DNA from: Aureimonas sp. SA4125
GTDB lineage: Bacteria; Pseudomonadota; Alphaproteobacteria; Rhizobiales; Rhizobiaceae
Assembly (NCBI RefSeq): GCF_019973775.1
Contig: NZ_AP025032.1
Coordinates: forward strand, 3,286,001-3,350,000
Length of the DNA: 64,000 nucleotides
Direction of reading: 5' to 3'
Shown: positions 63,708 through 64,000 of the stretch, one piece after another
Layout of the letters: each line of letters opens with the position of its first letter
Position numbering within the stretch: the stretch's first letter is position 1
Program-made: the position numbers and the translations under genes
The notes under the pieces: generated by a model
What the model was told of the DNA's origin: nothing
Databases searched by the model: none
What the model saw: only the letters and a program-made list of their open reading frames with translations

Positions 63708-64000
63708 GGTCGAGCAGCATGGCGATCACCCCGCGCGGCGTCGCGCCATCGGCGCTGGCGCGCCAGGTCAGCAGCGTGCGGTGCGCCAGGATGTCGGGCG
63801 CCAGTTCCGACACGTCCTCGGGCATGACGTAGTCACGACCCTGGAGATAGGCCCGCGCCTTGGCGGCGGCGGCGAGCGCCAGCGTGCCGCGCGGCGAGGC
63901 CGGGTGCTCGATCGCCTTGCCGATGTCGGAATCCTTCGGCGCGCTGCGGGGCGCGGTGACGAGGCGGACGATGAAATCCTTGATCGCCGGCGAAAGGTGC
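63691..64000 (-). CDS. MoxR-family AAA ATPase (C-terminal part, cut by window edge)
   Basis: About 103 residues visible, running off the right edge. The segment HLSPAIKDFIVRLVTAPRSA, the lid-domain ASPRGTLALAAAAKARAYLQ, GRDYVMPEDVSELAPDILAH and RTLLTWRASADG are the conserved C-terminal lid of MoxR ATPases, which act as chaperones for VWA-protein complexes. Its TGA overlaps the DUF58 start by 17 bases, so it heads the operon that runs to batD. Confidence 0.93.
   Translation of the reverse strand, partial: HLSPAIKDFIVRLVTAPRSAPKDSDIGKAIEHPASPRGTLALAAAAKARAYLQGRDYVMPEDVSELAPDILAHRTLLTWRASADGATPRGVIAMLLDHVRPL

Overview
The window is a GC-rich alphaproteobacterial chromosome segment. The dcw gene order, rnpB lying beside mraZ, HWE-type sensor kinases and TTAA-N7-TTAA (CtrA-type) sites all point to the Hyphomicrobiales (Rhizobiales). 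A member of, or near, the Aurantimonadaceae is my guess, but the family cannot be settled by eye. I saw no phage, transposon, CRISPR array or tRNA/rRNA gene, and most of the window reads as core genome.

Bases 1-25000 are read from the minus strand. From the right they run mraZ-rsmH-ftsL-ftsI-murE-murF-mraY-murD-ftsW-(small membrane ORFs)-murG-murC-murB, then ddlB-ftsQ-ftsA-ftsZ, lpxC, bamD, recN and the start of ligA. This is the complete division and cell wall cluster, followed by the lipid A committed step, an outer-membrane assembly lipoprotein and DNA repair. Most genes are joined by ATGA or TAATG overlaps. A strong intrinsic terminator closes the ftsZ unit before lpxC, and another closes bamD before recN. 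Perfect TTAA-N7-TTAA sites lie upstream of mraZ and of ddlB-ftsQAZ, and a 10-bp-periodic TGGG triplet (MraZ-box type) sits inside a good -35/-10 promoter upstream of mraZ.

Bases 25524-31290 hold rnpB, a peptidoglycan amidase, a TerB/J-domain protein and a small lipoprotein on the minus strand, then a GH25 muramidase lipoprotein, a lytic transglycosylase and a DUF2141 protein on the plus strand. They end at a DUF2218 gene broken by one extra base behind a PadR regulator that has a clear palindromic operator.

Bases 31290-55760 are mixed housekeeping and signalling genes: a CPA2 antiporter, DUF4112, a tandem HD-GYP protein divergent from an HWE kinase-receiver hybrid, ornithine/lysine decarboxylase, a DMT exporter, an amidase, a 28-residue membrane peptide ORF, metF with its ArsR-methyltransferase regulator, TrmO, DUF2293, a lipid kinase, a cytochrome c, an MgtC-like transporter, MOSC and DedA proteins, a second HWE kinase with its response regulator, the translation factor EttA, RNase T2 and an alpha/beta hydrolase.

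Bases 55896-64000 carry an undescribed pair (a four-helix membrane protein plus a periplasmic ClpP-like protease) with its own perfect CtrA-type site, then a tightly overlapped MoxR-DUF58-DUF4381-BatA-BatB-TPR-BatD aerotolerance-type operon running off the right edge.
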